Part shown: in pieces, positions 28,001-35,509 of the stretch | Numbering within the stretch: the stretch's first letter is position 1 | Layout: the number at the start of each line of letters is the position of its first letter | Program-made: the position numbers and the translations under genes | DNA from: Megalonaias nervosa | Lineage: Eukaryota; Mollusca; Bivalvia; Unionida; Unionidae | Direction of reading: 5' to 3' | Assembly: GCA_016617855.1 (NCBI GenBank) | Contig: JAECUM010028950.1 | Location: 41,711 to 105,710, forward strand | DNA: 64,000 nucleotides | The notes under the pieces: generated by a model | What the model was told of the DNA's origin: nothing | The model's database searches: none | What the model saw: only the letters and a program-made list of their open reading frames with translations

Positions 28001-31000
28001 ATAGCATGTATCATTTCTCTTGGCAGTATGGACACTAAGTGTCTGTATAACTTGACAATGTGGATGTTTAGAGTCTTGAAGATTCAATTTTACATCATAG
28101 CATGTATCATTATTTCGACTGGCAATAGGGACATTGAAGTTATAGTTTCACATCATAGCATGTATCGTCATTTTTCTTGGCAATATGGACACCAAGTTGC
28201 TATATAACTTGACAAATGTGGAAAATCAGAGTCTTGAAGATATAGTTTTACATCAGAGCATGTATCATCATTTCTATTGGCAATATGAACATTGTAGATA
28301 CAATTTCACATCATAGCATGTATCCAGGGCCAACGGGGGGGGGGGGCGAGCAACCAGTGATATATCCCTGGGGCCCGGACCCGTAAGGGGGCCTGGGCCA
28401 AACAACGCTTTTTAATTTTATAAAAGAAAAGTTTTGTTTGAACAAGAACTAGGAGAGGCCCAGGTGTTTCTTACCCAGGGCCCATGATCGCTGTCTACGG
28501 TCCTGCATGTATCATCATTTCTCTTGGCAATAGGAACACTAAGTGTCTATATAACTTGACAATGTGGACAATTAGAGTCTTGAAGATACAATTTTACATT
28601 ATAAAACATGTCATCTCTCTTGCCAACATGGAAAATTTGAGTCAGTATAACTTGGTAATATGGGCAACTAGAGTCAGTTTAACTTGACAATGTCAACATT
28701 TAGTCTTGAAGATAAAATTTTACATCATAACATGTATCATCTCTTTTGGCAATATGGACAGTTAGAGTCAGTATAATTTGGTAATATGGATAATAATAAT
28801 TGGTATAACTTGGTAATATATACTGGACCGAGTCTGTGTAAATTGGTAATATATATTGGACAATTAGAGTCTGTATAAACTGGCAATGTTGTCAGTTAGT
28901 CTTGAAGATAAAATTTAACATTGTAACACATGGACAAATAGAGTTGATATAATTTTGCTATATGGACAATTAGAGTTGATATAACTTGGCAATATGGATA
29001 ATTAGAGTTAGTACAACTTGGCAATATGGACAGTTAGAGTTGGTATGAGTTGGCAATATGGACAATCAGAGTTGGTATCACTTGGCCATTTGGGCAATTA
29101 GATGTTGGTATGAGTTGGCACTATGGACAATTAGAGTTGGTATGACTTGGCACTATGGACAATTAGAGTTGGTATGACTTGGCAATATGGGCAGTTTGAG
29201 TTCATATGAGTTGGCAGTATGGACGATCAGTGTTGGTATAACTTTGCAATATGGACAATAAGAGTCTTGAAGATATGATTTCACAATATACTGTATCATC
29301 ATCACTCGTGGCAATATGGACAATTAGAGTCTGCATATTGCAAAACTTGAAGTACCCAAGTCTGAATGCTAGTTTTCTGAGTGATACTAGCTGTGCATAC
29401 ATATTTAAGGCAACATTCAAGAAAGAAAGGCAGTCTTTAATGTTTCAGTATCTTAAAGCAAAGGTTAGAATTTAATTTACCTAATTCAGATTTGGGGTCC
29501 TTCCCATGTTACTACTCAAAGACAGAGTGTTGTAAACCCTTTCAAATTATAAGTTCTTTAATCAACATAATCATTGCAGGATACTCAATAGAGCCTGAAT
29601 TAATGTTAGTTTCTTTATAATGGACATACTTGATTAGGACAGAGGGCACCTGTTTTTGTCCTGTCTCACTGCATTTGGCAGTGTATAAGGGATAAAATAT
29701 CAGGAAAAATAACTGAAAACTGTTGACTTGCTTACACATGATCTTTTGTAAGCACCTGCTCATTTGTTTACATTATCTATTGGATTTTAATTGGAAAAGT
29801 TTACTGTTGATGGCGTAGCACCCATATATTTTGATTGGATAGACCAGTGGGTACTGGTAGGGAAATAACATTGCAAGCATGTGTCTGCAATATGCTTTAG
29901 AGAAAATTCTGGAGATTCATTTAAGGTCAAATATGGAGATTTTGTTTAATTTTGAATTATTCATACCTGAAAACCTCAAATTCAATATCATTTATAAAAT
30001 TCTGTTGCATCATTTATGAATAATTGCATTTAAAGTGTGACTCTCACATAAGTTGCTGCAGTTATTACCTGCCCCTGATAAGTATAAGTGACATATCACT
30101 GGAACAAAGAACTTACTAGTGTATGGATTATTGTGTAGGGAATTGTCAATAGGTTAGGAAATGATCAGTGATGCTATGCCAAAAGTCAATATGGTCATCA
30201 ATAGATCAAGAGGAAAGAAAGGAAATATTTCATGTCAATTATCAGAAAGAGTTCTGAAAATATTGTACATTTAAACACAGATATGGAACCTCTGTATATT
30301 TTACAATTTTTATATTTTATAAGCCACACTGAGAAAATAAATATATCCCTATTTATTTATCAAAATTATTACCAATAAGTATCTTTCAAATGCATTTCTT
30401 TGGTAATTTTGGGCAATCTCTCATAAAACTGGTAAATATTGTTTAAAATTTTAGGGGAGAAATGAATGTTTAATCTACACATTATGTTCCACCCAAGAAA
30501 CAAAAAATTACATTTTAAGATTTTCTCCATGTTTGACCCTTAATATTAAGGACATCTGCCTTTTATGGTACAAACTTTTGTCCAAACTTTGTCCTCTAAA
30601 GACTGGTTTTGCTGTATGGTAAAGATAGCCCTATTTCTATGATGGTCATGTCAATTCAAGATAATCAAATTAAGAGCACTTGAGGAATAAATGTCCATTA
30701 TATCTTTTAAGTAAACATTTAAGTATCAGAACTATAAAAAATCTTTGCATAGTTAAAATCTGCAATATTGGGAATGAAATCTCTGTTTAAACTACATCTG
30801 CAATGATTAGTGTGGCACTGGAGAGTTTCATAAATGAAAATAAATCTCATGTATATCATTGAAAAAATAAACAAGACAGAAATGATGATACTGTTGACTT
30901 TATATGTACTATGATCTAGACTTAACATTCCATTGAATTCAAAACTAAAAGGAAAGCCAACAATCTTTCATCCATCTCATCCATGTACCTTAAATGAGCA

Positions 31001-34000
31001 TGTCATCGTAATCATCTTGCCATCAATCCCTGGTGCGTACATTGTACTCATTTACTAAGGTCTTGATATGGGTTTTTTGTTCTTTCTGTCTAAAATGACC
31101 CCATTTTGACTTTATATAAATTGCATGCTGATATTGTAAATCATTTGATTTTTGACATTTTGTTCCTAAACATTAAGTTATATAAAGGCGAACAATATTT
31201 AGATGAATTAAGCAAGGTTCTTGACAAAAGTACAGTTCTCATGTAATAAGAATTTTACTTTTGAACAGTTTGTTTTATTGCTTTGATAAATATTAATATA
31301 GTGAAAAATATATGGATACCTTCTAACAGTGTGTCTTAATATTTAATGTCTTTTATGAGCATGCATTTCACGTAGTCATAAATTAGGCAGAACACATTTA
31401 ATTAAGCAAGGTTCACACATCATCATCTGCTTGCTTTTTTGTGTGAGGGTAAAGGGGAAATACATTTATTTTGTCTAATTGCCTGTCCCTTATTGTTGCA
31501 TCATGGAACAGTCATAACATGCATACTTGGCACTTGTATTTTATCTTATAATTTAATTCTGTTTTCATTTTGTAACATACTGTATTTTTTATCTTCGTTA
31601 TCATAAAAATATGTATGCATCAGTTTTAATGTGTATAATGCATACAGCAACAAACTGCATAGACCCAGATCTGCAGGCACATTATGCAGTGGCAGATCTG
31701 GGTCTGTGCATTTGCAATTGAATCTGACTTGTACGGGAGTGTATATTGTACAATATTCAAAACTGCATCTTTCTTTAGGAGATTTAAGGTTTTACAGAGG
31801 TTACAACATTTAAATCCTGCTTCAACAGATTCAAGTTCATGAAGATTTAAAACGTTTAAATGTTACTATGAATTCAGTTATTTTTGCAGATATCAAGTTT
31901 CGAGTTTTTGTGAAAAATGGCTGTTTATGTTGGTCCCTAAAAGAGGCCCAAGTGAGTGAGCCTGCTCATCTGACAGACACGTGCATAGTAGCCAAATGCA
32001 AGGAGAGTGCGCCTGGAAATCAGAATCAATAGCAAAGATACTTTCTGAAGAAATTTCTTCAATTCTGTTATTGGCATATATTATGAAAACAACTGTTACA
32101 TGATGTCTCCAATTGTATTGTTATAATTCATGGCACATCAACATTATTTGTATAAAACTTAAAGGTCTTTAGGCCAGGATGGTTTCTGTCAAATCTGGTA
32201 AATTTCTGTTGAGTGCTGTTTTTTTTTGGTTTTTTTTTGTTTGGTAAAGCTAAACTTGTTTAAACATCTTCCTATTTTTAATAATGGAGCCTTACTTAAT
32301 GTTGGATTTGTATCATTTGCTTGAGTTTGTAAAGCCTTTAAGGTAGGGTGCTTACTGTCAAATTTGGTCAAATTCAGTAAAGCAAGTTTTAGAAGCAGTT
32401 GTCAGAAGGATTTCCATTTTTAGAAATGGCAGCCAGATTTGATGATATATGGACATCACTTGTACAAATTTAAAAGCACCTCATGCCTGGGTACTTTCTG
32501 TCAAATTCTGTTAACAATATTTGAGAAGTCATTCAATGTGGTCATTGTTATTTTAACAATGGCAGCCATATATGATGGTAGTTCAGCATGATTTGTGTAA
32601 CATTTGTACCAACTGTAAATCCTTTATGTCAGGGCATTTTCTGTTAACTTTGGTCAAATCTTTTACAGTGTTTTTTGTTTTAAATGTTCCTCTGGTTTTA
32701 GTAACTATGCCTATATTTGATGCAGATCTACATCACTTGTACATATATGAATACCCTTCATGTCCGAAAGCTTTCTGGCAGATTTGGCTGAATTCTCTTT
32801 ATTGTAATGTAAAGTTTTTTAATTGCTTTTTTGTAATAGTCATCATATTTAATAGAGGATGGACATAAATTCTACCAACTTGAAAGCTCTTCATACCACA
32901 ATGGGGACCTGGAGTGGCAAGTGGTCTAAAGCGCTCACTGTTACGGATCACTGCCATCTCAAGCTTGCCGGTAGCTTCTTGTGGGTCGGTGGATCTTTCT
33001 GGGGTTTTCCTGGGTTCTTCCTCCACCATTTATACTGGCCGCCACGTATAGTCTATCTTGTGCTGAAAAATGGCACTAAACCCTATAACAACAACATACA
33101 TGTACCATGATGCTTTGTCAGATTTGGTCCAAACCTTTTGTGTCAGTTTTGAGAAACTGTTGAAAGGCTTCCTGGTGTTAGTAATAGTTGCCATATTTGA
33201 TAGCAGATTGATATCATTTGAACAAACTAGAAAGCTCATTATACCAGACTACTTTGTTAAATTTGATCAAAATTTGTTGAGCATTTTTTAATTTAATTAA
33301 CTTTGTTGAGCATTTTTTCTAAAAAGCCCTTCATGTCAAATTTGGTCAGATTCTGTTTAACATTTTTTGAAAAGTCATTTAAAAGTTCTTTCTTGGTGAT
33401 GGTGGTCATATTTTGATTCTGGATCAGTAGGTGTACACAAATCTGAAAGATATTTATCTTAGGATGCTGTCAAATTTTGACAAAAGTGATTCAGTGGTTT
33501 TGAGAAAAGTTGTTTCAGGGTTGTTCTATTTTGAGTAATGGTGACCATATGTGATGACTGATTAGTATAAACTTTAAAGTTCTAAATGTCCGGATGCTCT
33601 CTACCAAATTTGGTTGAATGTGTTAAAGTTTTGAAATATATTTTTAAGATAGCTTTATCAATCTGAGTCATAACTCTGATGTCTGCAGTGTGGCAGTTTA
33701 TACTGATGTCTAGCACTGGGGCATCATGCCGCAGACAAGTGGCATCATGTCCCACCCAGTCACATTTTCCTAAGACCAGGCTGACCAGTTCTAACATTAA
33801 TCTCTTAATGCTGAGCACCAAGGGAGGCAGCTGCTAGTACCATTTTTCTAAGTTTTTGGTATGACTCGGGGCTAAAAAGCGCAACCTCTTGCTCCAAGGC
33901 AGACATTCTAATCACCTAGGCCACCGGGGCGGTCAAAAAAATTTGGTTGAAATAGTTTCAGTGGTTTTTCAAAATTTACAAGCATCAAATATTGATGAAT

Positions 34001-35074
34001 GACATGCTTGAAGCAGAACCATGTAATAATTTCACTTGGTCTTCCAACCAGGTGAGCTAATAAACAAACACTAGTACTAAATGAAAAATGTGAAGTCACA
34101 GCACATGATTTCACTAACTCGCATGATCTTGACTTAATACCAATCACTTTTTGTGCAAACTTTGAGTTACAGAAAAGCTTTTCGAAATCAAAATATTTTT
34201 CCTCAAAATGTAGCAACTTATTTTTCTAAATTTCAATACTGGCAAACACCTGAAGTGGGGAAATTTCCATTTGAAATGGTAATTGATCACACAAATACAC
34301 GTAAATGTTATGGGGTTGTGAGGTGAACTTTGCATGTGATCTGTCCTTGTAAGTTTAACAAGTGACATTGTAAGTTTAACAAGTGACAGCCAAAAAAGTT
34401 TGTGAAATTGTTATAACGTTTCTTTCACAAATTGTAGAAGTGGGAGAAAAACGTGTAATAGTTGTTGGATTTTTGTTTGTTCAAAGTTATGACCAAACAA
34501 GTGTAGAGGATACAAAAGAAATTTGTATACTTCAAAACAACTGCTTTATGCCAATGTAAGTAATGATCAACTGTATGCTTGCTCCTGTGTAGATCATTAA
34601 CGATTATGAATGAGCGATTAGCCCCAAGTTTATGTGTAATTAATGACTCCATAATTAAACCCTTTTTTTTAAAAAGATTTTTTAAAGTGTCAAAGTTTCT
34701 TTTAAACTGGAAGTTATTGCCCTTAATTTCATGCATACTTGAAAGTTGCTTGGTTCATACTGAAATTTATTATCAGTCTGTATGACAAAAATAAAAAAAA
34801 ACCCAACAAAATATTCTTCATTTGCGCAATCAATGTCTGGCTGTAATTGGAGTGTTATTTTTCTCTAGGTTTCCTACCATTCCATGAAGTAAAACGCTTA
34901 CTGAACTTGGCTAATGAATCCTATCGATTGGGGCTGAACATGGATGAAGTTATGAATGCTGCAAAAAGACCAGGATGTGTAGATAGAAGTGGAAACGTGG
35001 CCCTTTACCCATTCCTCAGCTACCTTTCGACAATGGGTGGATCAAGAAACAATAGCTACCCCTACAAAAGATAA
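2372..35074 (+). CDS. C1orf87: C1orf87/CREF-like EF-hand protein, 5'-truncated gene (nine exons)
   Basis: Nine exons (2372-2428, 6451-6604, 7001-7104, 7591-7774, 11801-11895, 13621-13674, 17517-17637, 27182-27278, 34869-35074) all have AG/GT borders and compatible phases, and give one open frame of 1072 nt ending in TAA. Domains in order: a Tyr/Asn-rich linker; an EF-hand-like pair (NWDKLFDDFQREDSG to WQAFVDFLNRI); a Pro/Arg/Tyr/Asp-rich low-complexity linker; a short coiled coil (REQIDKLEAQLHDLERMHQ); and a C-terminal EF-hand pair starting YEADATKKGFLPFHEVKRLL. From memory, the order and residues match vertebrate C1orf87: WQ.FV, then W..RF.K.E.ALY near the C terminus. The vertebrate protein has one more EF-hand pair upstream, so the 5' exons should lie left of the window. 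The molecular function of the family is not established; calcium binding is only suggested by the loops. Intron lengths range from 396 bp to 9.5 kb. Confidence 0.88.
2693..2947. mobile_element. hAT-like MITE with 8-bp target duplication
   Basis: The direct repeat ATTGTATT (2693-2700 and 2940-2947) flanks a 239-bp element, 2701-2939. The left end reads CGGGAACGGCCTTAG. The right end, reverse-complemented, reads CAGGACCGGCCTTAG. GC-rich ends, imperfect terminal inverted repeats and an 8-bp duplication are the hAT superfamily signature. No coding capacity, so non-autonomous. Confidence 0.85.
2948..4022. other. Intron sequence without supported gene
   Basis: Apart from short direct repeats at 2950-3060 (three units near acgaataaataccg(a/t)gcaa), I see no recognisable element. 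A 117-codon open frame at 3612-3965 ends next to a donor-like ggtgag, but its phase does not fit the gene and its protein is unfamiliar. Confidence 0.5.
4023..4056. repeat. (CA)n microsatellite
   Basis: About 17 uninterrupted CA units, 34 bp upstream of the SINE target-site duplication. Confidence 0.95.
4090..4313 (-). mobile_element. tRNA-derived SINE (family 1) with 10-bp target duplication
   Basis: GATGTCATAC occurs at 4090-4099 and 4304-4313. The element between them reads on the minus strand from a tRNA-like head (GGTGACCAAGTGGTTGAAGG, an A-box-like stretch) to a tail ending tgctgaaaaatggcgttaaa, then an AC-rich end. The same family recurs at 13098, 32902, 41665 and 52413. Confidence 0.85.
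5403..5958. repeat. 18-bp minisatellite array
   Basis: About 30 units of tgtaaacacatacatcaa, with point variants and a few 8-bp partial units. The period is a multiple of three, which keeps several frames open on both strands (KHIHQC repeats); these are not genes. Confidence 0.95.
6451..6604 (+). CDS. C1orf87: C1orf87-like exon b, EF-hand helix and loop
   Basis: The exon follows ctgactccag and ends at cag|gtagct. It carries TRSYPNRNVAILLRKVEREL and then NWDKLFDDFQREDSGHRETL. The second part aligns with the vertebrate stretch NLSFRKEDRSFSG, a degenerate EF-hand loop. The exon ends in phase 0. Confidence 0.85.
6630..6678. repeat. (TCTG)n microsatellite
   Basis: About 12 tetranucleotide units with one interruption, 26 bp after the exon b donor site. 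Confidence 0.95.
6680..6895. mobile_element. GC-rich-ended repeat, possible hAT-like MITE remnant
   Basis: tggccggtttaaccactagg at the left and ggtatcaggtcgccttgggc at the right resemble the ends of non-autonomous hAT elements, like the two intact copies in this window. No flanking duplication is visible, so it may be truncated by the neighbouring microsatellite. Confidence 0.4.
7001..7104 (+). CDS. C1orf87: C1orf87-like exon c
   Basis: A 104-nt exon after tttgtttcag encodes IKNILYENRVAIQDSLIQEI and then LETECRGSNRDGQY, ending with two bases of an Arg codon before gtattg. It corresponds to the helices following the EF loop (vertebrate KVRAICGKHGLYLTLSLLETL). Confidence 0.88.
7179..7238. repeat. 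G-run and (ATGT)n microsatellite
   Basis: A run of about 12 G (from 7179) is followed within 20 bp by about eight GTAT units (7207-7238), inside the 486-bp intron c-d. Confidence 0.9.
7591..7774 (+). CDS. C1orf87: C1orf87-like exon d, end of EF-hand pair
   Basis: The exon follows aattttccag and ends before gtctgtg in phase 0. It encodes WQAFVDFLNRIRPMNTGLQI followed by a basic, Pro-rich linker with YAKQYPAPVPNWPK. WQ.FV..L is the best match to the vertebrate protein (KWQNFVEML). An alternative donor at 7652 (gtaagt) would shorten the exon but would break phase with the next exon. Confidence 0.85.
7775..9230. other. Intron sequence, nothing recognised
   Basis: AT-rich sequence without repeats or frames that I can identify. 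It belongs to the 4.0-kb intron between exons d and e. Confidence 0.5.
9236..9968. repeat. Minisatellite, about 45-65 bp period
   Basis: About 14 units containing cataaagcatagaggcattt, then accatacactgagacatgac. Units are longer (about 60 bp) on the left and settle to about 45 bp on the right, which suggests expansion of a shortened variant. Confidence 0.9.
10098..10160. repeat. TACA/TACG microsatellite with palindromic core
   Basis: TACA units flank a core of ATATACGTACGTACG and its reverse complement (about 10114-10141), so the centre can fold on itself. Confidence 0.8.
10620..11180. repeat. About 175-bp diverged tandem repeat
   Basis: Three units share a phrase like gcaacacactcacgcatcaa, then ttgatctcagggtcaaggtc, followed by a T-rich ggttttggtt and tatttcctaaactctatgac. 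An open frame at 10813-11034 runs through it but changes between units. Confidence 0.65.
11801..11895 (+). CDS. C1orf87: C1orf87-like exon e, Pro/Arg-rich linker
   Basis: The exon follows tttcatttag and ends at acag|gtatgc. It encodes PFPTVRQTRHDPPPQEPRYR and then DTSPPPRMQDD. Phase in is 0 and phase out is 2. The composition is low-complexity and probably disordered. Support rests on splice sites, phase and continuity. Confidence 0.75.
11896..13097. other. Intron e-f sequence, nothing recognised
   Basis: AT-rich sequence. The open frame at 12311-12604 has no recognisable protein features. Confidence 0.5.
13098..13345 (+). mobile_element. SINE family 1 copy
   Basis: Head ggggctcctggtggacgtgt, then tctaacgagctcgcc, and a 3' portion (cttccaccaggcatactgtt, atagcctatcttgtgctgaa) shared with the copies at 4100, 32902 and 41665. 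It appears full length. The flanking duplication is not clear. Confidence 0.75.
13621..13674 (+). CDS. C1orf87: C1orf87-like exon f, RYYDD micro-repeat
   Basis: A 54-nt exon between ttccag and gtaagc encodes RRYYDDRYYDEYHSPRDT with split codons at both ends (phase 2/2). Its RYYDD units resemble the start of the next exon (RRYDDYRDRPSPR). Duplication of a small symmetrical exon could explain this. Confidence 0.8.
14510..15270. repeat. Left copy of a diverged 1.36-kb-spaced duplication
   Basis: Landmarks in order (ttacctcacccggag; aactaaacttcactgac; ttcacgatcgcatg; attaatgccaaaactcc; tgtataaggaatataa; attagatcagaataaaa) recur in the same order about 1360-1370 bp to the right. Confidence 0.6.
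15335..15540 (-). mobile_element. SINE family 2 body with perfect internal hairpin
   Basis: Shares about 200 bp with 33660-33935 (tatgtctgcagtgtgacagt; ctaacctgttaatgctgagt; gtaccatttttgaaagtctt). GGGACATCATGCT (15382-15394) and its exact reverse complement (15405-15417) form a 13-bp stem with a 10-nt loop. The tRNA-like head seen in the other copy is missing here. Confidence 0.7.
15865..16640. repeat. Right copy of the diverged duplication
   Basis: Matches 14510-15270 in the same order: ttgcctcacccaggtg; aactaaacttaccagag; ttcatgatcaaatgg; aaaattgatgcaacaaatcc; aatgtaaggaatgtaact; attagaccaagattgaaa. Confidence 0.6.
16641..17516. other. AT-rich intron sequence
   Basis: Short phrases related to the duplication (aattaaaattgatgtcataa; atcaagatcaaaaatcagtg) recur loosely. 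No gene signal before exon g. Confidence 0.5.
17517..17637 (+). CDS. C1orf87: C1orf87-like exon g, coiled coil
   Basis: The exon follows aacatttcag and ends before gtattg. It encodes RYDDYRDRPSPRGGGEHR and then REQIDKLEAQLHDLERMHQ. The second half shows a heptad-like pattern (I, L, L, L, M spaced 3-4) typical of a short coiled coil. It ends in phase 0. Confidence 0.85.
18450..19710 (-). pseudogene. Decayed DIRS-type RT/RNase H coding region
   Basis: Recognisable blocks run in family order on the minus strand but shift frame repeatedly: the RT block (about 19710-19590), then the RNase H nucleotide-exposure block (about 19010-18950), then the conserved EWSLH segment (about 18806-18779). A GA-rich microsatellite interrupts the frame. 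No intact enzyme is encoded. Confidence 0.65.
19365..19412. repeat. (GA)n microsatellite
   Basis: About 22 GA units with two GT interruptions inside the DIRS-like remnant. Confidence 0.95.
21338..21530 (+). mobile_element. tRNA-derived SINE (family 3)
   Basis: The head has an A-box-like tggttttgtggataaccgg and a B box GGTTTGAATCC (close to GGTTCGAATCC). It is followed by gtaattgcctcagttctaga and tgctgtgccataaacgcc, which resembles the end of family 1. It may be a chimera of SINE modules. Confidence 0.65.
21700..23050. repeat. Tandem repeat with about 140-bp period
   Basis: About nine diverged units share aaatgaaaatggtgctgatc, atccaatatggccaccacag, catcttgaaaatcttgttat and tatcaacatggggttt. 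The open frames at 21711-21902 and 22345-22554 follow the units and are not genes. Confidence 0.85.
24032..24082 (+). other. Possible alternative last exon of the C1orf87-like gene
   Basis: After a good acceptor (ttgtttttcag) the frame continuing phase 0 from exon g reads TSKEQLGGGRRFYHTN and then TGA. An isoform ending here would keep the coiled coil and lose the C-terminal EF-hands. Only splice-site appearance and phase support it. Confidence 0.2.
24776..24940. mobile_element. Nested-hairpin MITE, copy 1
   Basis: Terminal inverted repeats (aatcaagtccaacttca and its complement near 24921-24935) enclose two hairpins whose stems contain CAGACCCAGATCT and ATAGACCCTG with their complements. Same family as the copies at 31655, 38670, 45414 and 47285. 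Confidence 0.75.
26030..26325. repeat. About 28-33-bp minisatellite
   Basis: About ten units of ttgaccttatgaaactgt, then ctgttattac, varying by a 5-7-bp segment. Confidence 0.9.
27182..27278 (+). CDS. C1orf87: C1orf87-like exon h, first half of C-terminal EF-hand
   Basis: A 97-nt exon after tgtttttctag encodes MDKEGLTSDTKPWHVRFLKM and then AEKLYEADATKKG, with the Gly codon split before gtatat. It aligns with the vertebrate segment W.DRFRKLENALYLCDLSNTG. The EF loop starts at Asp of YEADATKKG. Confidence 0.9.
27895..29345. repeat. Complex minisatellite, 100-bp units grading into about 43-bp units
   Basis: Left units contain catagcatgtatcatcattt, ctcttggcaatatggacac, ataacttgacaatgtggaca and cttgaagatacaatttta. 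From about 28930 shorter units of ggacaattagagttggtatg, then acttggcaatat, dominate. A hAT-like MITE interrupts it at 28325. Confidence 0.9.
28317..28513. mobile_element. hAT-like MITE inserted in minisatellite, 8-bp target duplication
   Basis: CATGTATC flanks both sides (28317-28324, 28506-28513). The 181-bp element starts CAGGGCCAACG and ends in the complement of CAGGACCGTAG. Removing it and one duplication restores the unit phrase catagcatgtatcatcattt. Confidence 0.88.
29400..31640. other. Intron h-i sequence, nothing recognised
   Basis: AT-rich; no repeat, gene or RNA that I can identify. Open frames are short and without family features. Confidence 0.5.
31655..31740. mobile_element. Nested-hairpin MITE, copy 2 (partial)
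   Basis: GCATAGACCCAGATCTGC (31657-31674) pairs with GCAGATCTGGGTCTGTGC (31692-31709), 17 of 18 positions counting G-T as a mismatch. Only one hairpin and one end (ttgcaattgaatctgact) remain. Confidence 0.7.
32902..33105 (+). mobile_element. SINE family 1 copy, middle deleted
   Basis: Head ggggacctggagtggcaagt and ggtctaaagcgctcac (A-box-like), then gccggtagcttcttgtgggt, and the 3' part tatagtctatcttgtgctga, ending in an ACAACAACA tail. About 50 bp between head and body are missing compared with 13098-13345. Confidence 0.85.
33660..33935 (-). mobile_element. SINE family 2 with tRNA-like head
   Basis: On the minus strand it begins GACCGCCCCGGTGGCCTAGG and gtgattagaatg, a tRNA-like A-box region, and continues into the body shared with 15335-15540. 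The hairpin (GGGCATCATGCC and partner, about 33719-33743) is preserved with changes. Confidence 0.75.
34869..35074 (+). CDS. C1orf87: C1orf87-like terminal exon, C-terminal EF-hands and stop
   Basis: The exon follows ttttctctag and ends at TAA (35072-35074). It encodes FLPFHEVKRLLNLANESYRL, then LNMDEVMNAAKR, VDRSGNVALYPFLSYL and a short tail ending YPYKR. The joined loop reads D-A-T-K-K-G-F-L-P-F-H-E, with Asp at position 1, Gly at 6, Leu at 8 and Glu at 12 as in functional EF-hands. The second loop (VDRSGNVALYPF) is degenerate. Confidence 0.92.
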
Positions 35075-35507
35075 TAGTTAGACTGATAGTGTATAATAAA
35101 ATGCAACCAAAAAAAACCATTTGAAAGACTGTTTTTTAATTTAAACTTAACTTTGTCTGGTGATTTATAATTATCAGCAGTTGCAGCAAAATTAGAGTAA
35201 CATATGTTACTGTTGTATTTTCAAAAAATTCAAACTGTGTACAAATTTTAAAATGTAATATCTGAAATGTTTCAGACTGCAAGAGGTGAGATAATTGTTT
35301 GCATACATGTAATATGAACTTTAAAATGATGAATTCAATAAATATGGGCCTTCATTATGAGTTATTCATCAACATTCAGGTAAAAAGAAATGTACCTTTA
35401 AAACATACACTGTTAATGCCCACTGAAGATACAACAGTGATGTGCCATTATTGATGCTTGAATGTCAATAAAGTTGCCTTGCTGAGGAATTCATGAGCAA
35501 GAATAAA
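35075..35507 (+). terminator. 3' UTR with four candidate poly(A) signals for the C1orf87-like gene
   Basis: AATAAA occurs at 35095-35100, 35337-35342, 35467-35472 and 35502-35507, within 435 bp of the stop codon. Alternative 3' ends are plausible; which is used cannot be read from the sequence. Confidence 0.55.
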
Positions 35508-35509
35508 GT

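Larger units (their letters stand above)
32160..33960. repeat. Diverged tandem repeat, about 140-150-bp period
   Basis: Units share aaatttggtcaaattctgtt, ttttgagaagtcattcaa, taatggcagccatatttgat and tgtcaggatgctttctgtca. Two SINEs (32902, 33660) are inserted. A related single unit appears at 56340-56610. Confidence 0.75.

Noticed and set aside
33582..33821. Minus-strand 79-codon frame
   Set aside because: Lies within SINE family 2 and the surrounding tandem repeat.
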